Assembly (NCBI RefSeq): GCF_003034845.1 | Contig: NZ_PZKC01000004.1 | Span: 62,001-126,000, forward strand | From: Pseudothauera lacus | GTDB lineage: Bacteria > Pseudomonadota > Gammaproteobacteria > Burkholderiales > Rhodocyclaceae | Direction: 5' to 3' | Length of the DNA stretch: 64,000 nt | Shown: positions 62,135 through 64,000 of the stretch, piece by piece | Numbering within the stretch: the first letter of the stretch is position 1 | Layout: every line of letters begins with the position of its first letter | Made by a program: the position numbers and the translations under genes | Notes under the pieces: model-generated | The model's database searches: none | Seen by the model: only the letters and a program-made list of their open reading frames with translations | What the model was told of the DNA's origin: nothing

Positions 62135-63259
62135 ATGCCCCTGATCATCGGCGTGCCTGGCGAAAGCCTGGCCGGTGAACGACGCTTGTCGGTCGTGCCG
62201 GAGGTCGTCAAGAAGTACCAGTCCCTGGGTGCCCAGGTCGTACTGCAGAAGGGCGCCGGCGTGCCGGCGCATTTCCCTGACAGCGTCTTTGACGGTGTCG
62301 AACTGGCTGCCGATGCGGCGGCGGTGTTCGGCACCGCCGACGTGTTGCTGTGTGTGCAGCCCCCGAGCACCGAGTGCATTGCGGCGATGAAGCCGGGCAG
62401 CGTGCTGCTCGGCATGCTGCAGCCGTGGAGCAGTGCCGAGCGCGCCCGTCAGTTGATGGAAAGGGGGATCACCGCCTTTGCGCTCGAACTGCTGCCGCGC
62501 ATCACCCGTTCGCAGTCGATGGACGTGCTCTCCAGCCAGGCCGCGGTAGCCGGCTACGAGTGCGCGCTGATCGCCGCCGACCACAGCCCGAAGTTCTTCC
62601 CCATGCTGACCTACGCTGCCGGGACCATCCGCCCGGCCAAGGTGCTGGTCATCGGCGCCGGCGTCGCCGGCCTGCAGGCCATTGCCACGGCGCGCCGCAT
62701 CGGCGCCATGGTGGAGGCCTACGATGTGCGTCCGGAGACCCGCGAGCAGGTCGAGTCCCTCGGTGCCAAGTTCGTCGATACCGGGGTTTCCGCAGCCGGC
62801 AGTGGGGGCTACGCGCGCGAACTCAGCGACGACGAGAAGGCCCGCCAGGCCGAACGCCTGGCCAAGGCGGTGGCGCAGTGCGATGCACTGATCACCACCG
62901 CGGCGATTCCCGGCAAGGCGGCGCCGAAGATCATCAGCGCCGAGATGATCGCGCGCATGAAGCCCGGTGCGGTGGTTGTCGACATGGCCGCCGAGAGCGG
63001 CGGCAACGTCGAGGGTACGGTGGCCGGCGAGAAGGTATGGATCAGCGACGTGCTGGTCATCGGCCCCACCCACATCGCCAGCCGCATGCCGGTGCATGCC
63101 TCGGAGATGTATGCCAGGAACCTGTTCAACTTCATTTCGCCCTTCATCAAGGACGGCGCCCTGGCGCTCGACTGGGAGGACGAGGTGATGGCGGGCTGCT
63201 GCCTCACCCACGGCGGCGAGCTTCGCCACGCCGCGGTGAAGCAGGCGCTGGGACTGTAA
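62135..63259 (+). CDS. pntAA: NAD(P) transhydrogenase subunit alpha part 1
   Basis: This is a 374-residue NAD(H)-binding domain I of proton-translocating transhydrogenase. Hallmarks are GVPGESLAGERRLSVVPEVV, TRSQSMDVLSSQA and the Rossmann motif VIGAGVAGLQAIATARRIGA. In this split type the alpha chain is coded by two genes. I chose ATG 62135, with GGGAGG upstream. It is followed after 14 bases by pntAB. Confidence 0.96.
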   Translation: MPLIIGVPGESLAGERRLSVVPEVVKKYQSLGAQVVLQKGAGVPAHFPDSVFDGVELAADAAAVFGTADVLLCVQPPSTECIAAMKPGSVLLGMLQPWSSAERARQLMERGITAFALELLPRITRSQSMDVLSSQAAVAGYECALIAADHSPKFFPMLTYAAGTIRPAKVLVIGAGVAGLQAIATARRIGAMVEAYDVRPETREQVESLGAKFVDTGVSAAGSGGYARELSDDEKARQAERLAKAVAQCDALITTAAIPGKAAPKIISAEMIARMKPGAVVVDMAAESGGNVEGTVAGEKVWISDVLVIGPTHIASRMPVHASEMYARNLFNFISPFIKDGALALDWEDEVMAGCCLTHGGELRHAAVKQALGL

Positions 63260-63273
63260 GCGGAGAGAGGCAC

Positions 63274-63591
63274 ATGGAAGGCTTTACTGCACTGTATATC
63301 TTCATGCTGGCCGCGTTCACCGGTTACGAGGTGATTTCGCGCGTGCCGGTGATCCTGCATACGCCGCTGATGAGCGGCTCCAACTTCGTCCACGGCGTGG
63401 TGCTGGTCGGGGCCATGGTGGTGCTCGGCCATGCCGACCCCGACAGCCCGCTGCAACTGGCGATCGGTTTCGTCGCGGTGTTCCTCGGCGCGGCCAATGC
63501 GGCCGGCGGTTATGTGGTCACCGAACGCATGCTGGCAATGTTCAAGCCCGGCGCCAACAAGGCCGGTAAAGCGAAGGAGGGCGCGCAATGA
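63274..63591 (+). CDS. pntAB: NAD(P) transhydrogenase subunit alpha part 2
   Basis: This is a 105-residue membrane part of the alpha chain with three to four helices and hallmarks AAFTGYEVISRVPVILHTPLMSG and the short tail. I chose ATG 63274, with GGAGAGAGG upstream. Its stop overlaps pntB (ATGA). Confidence 0.96.
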   Translation: MEGFTALYIFMLAAFTGYEVISRVPVILHTPLMSGSNFVHGVVLVGAMVVLGHADPDSPLQLAIGFVAVFLGAANAAGGYVVTERMLAMFKPGANKAGKAKEGAQ

Positions 63592-64000
63592 CCGCCAAGT
63601 GGTTCATCGATGCATCCTATTTTGCCGTCGCCGTGGTCTTCATCCTTGGCCTCAAGGCAATGAGCTCCCCGGTCACCGCGCGGCGCGGCATCGTCTGGGC
63701 CGGGCTGGCGATGATTGCCGCCACCCTGGTCACCTTTGCCACTCCGGGCATGCAGAACTTTGGCCTGATGATCGTCGCCATCGCCTCCGGCGGCGCCCTG
63801 GCGTGGTGGTCCGGCAAGGTGGTGAAGATGACCGACATGCCGCAGATGGTCGCCATCTACAACGGCATGGGCGGTGGCGCTGCGGCGGCGATTGCGGCGC
63901 TGGAGTTTGCCCGCGGCGAGGTTCATGGCACCGTGGTCACCACCCTCGCGGTACTTGGCGCGCTGATCGGCTCGGTAGCCTTCTCCGGCTCCTGCGTGGC
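63588..64000 (+). CDS. pntB: NAD(P) transhydrogenase subunit beta (5' part, cut by window end)
   Basis: The first ~137 residues of PntB are present. Membrane helices and the segment MPQMVAIYNGMGGGAAAAIA identify it. The NADP(H)-binding domain III lies beyond the window. The start overlaps the stop of pntAB. The frame is open to the end and shows no damage. Confidence 0.95.
   Translation, partial: MTAKWFIDASYFAVAVVFILGLKAMSSPVTARRGIVWAGLAMIAATLVTFATPGMQNFGLMIVAIASGGALAWWSGKVVKMTDMPQMVAIYNGMGGGAAAAIAALEFARGEVHGTVVTTLAVLGALIGSVAFSGSCV

Overview
The window is GC-rich bacterial chromosome from a betaproteobacterium. The best fit is Rhodocyclales/Zoogloeaceae (Thauera/Azoarcus-like), based on a PEP-CTERM/exosortase-associated regulatory set (prsK-prsR-prsT), a PEP-CTERM protein with a sigma-54 promoter, an mrpA-B fusion Mrp operon, glcDEF and PrpE. 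The genus is inferred, not proven. There are two tRNA genes, no rRNA and no CRISPR array.

Layout. (1) 1-8116 is a compact defence island read left to right: an operator-flanked promoter, a Fic protein, a type I specificity subunit (HsdS), a RhuM-Fic/Doc fusion, an Abi_2/HEPN protein, an unrecognised 60-residue ORF and HsdR. Genes are joined by overlapping start/stop codons. No HsdM lies in the window. The island ends at a terminator and the 3' end of tRNA-Ser(GGA). (2) 8276-10579 is a PAS-GGDEF-EAL signalling protein on the minus strand. (3) 11230-21996 is the exopolysaccharide/PEP-CTERM block: sugar transferase, PrsK, PrsR, PrsT, UDP-sugar dehydrogenase, lytic transglycosylase and a trypsin-like protease. 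(4) 22116-37670 is mostly housekeeping: katG, tRNA-Arg(CCT), a Gcr-type membrane protein, uup, lemA with a GIDE/EF-hand protein, an MFS carrier with a coupled 44-residue peptide, an HDOD protein, acuI/yhdH, a response regulator with a degenerate GGDEF domain, prpE and a DUF1499 protein. (5) 37719-37944 is a MITE-like inverted-repeat element in front of the Mrp Na+/H+ antiporter operon (38032-43877). (6) 43842-50961 is an unusual cluster: exosortase-associated GNAT acyltransferase, two FtsX/MacB-type permeases without an adjacent ATPase, ThiF-like E1, nitroreductase-like protein, methyltransferase and a PEP-CTERM protein. (7) 51165-54329 holds proB, obgE, rpmA and rplU, with a truncated duplicate of the obgE start just upstream of obgE. 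(8) 54337-64000 holds a SulP transporter, hyi-glcD-glcE-glcF (glycolate/glyoxylate use), a PP2C phosphatase and pntAA-pntAB-pntB, which is cut by the window end.

How it fits together. PrsK/PrsR at 12.7-16.1 kb is a sigma-54 activating system. The only convincing sigma-54 promoter I noticed (51018-51032) sits in front of the PEP-CTERM gene, so the two distant blocks probably form one regulatory circuit. The strongest novelty candidates are the defence island, with its cassette scar and 60-residue ORF, and the ThiF/nitroreductase/acyltransferase/permease cluster.
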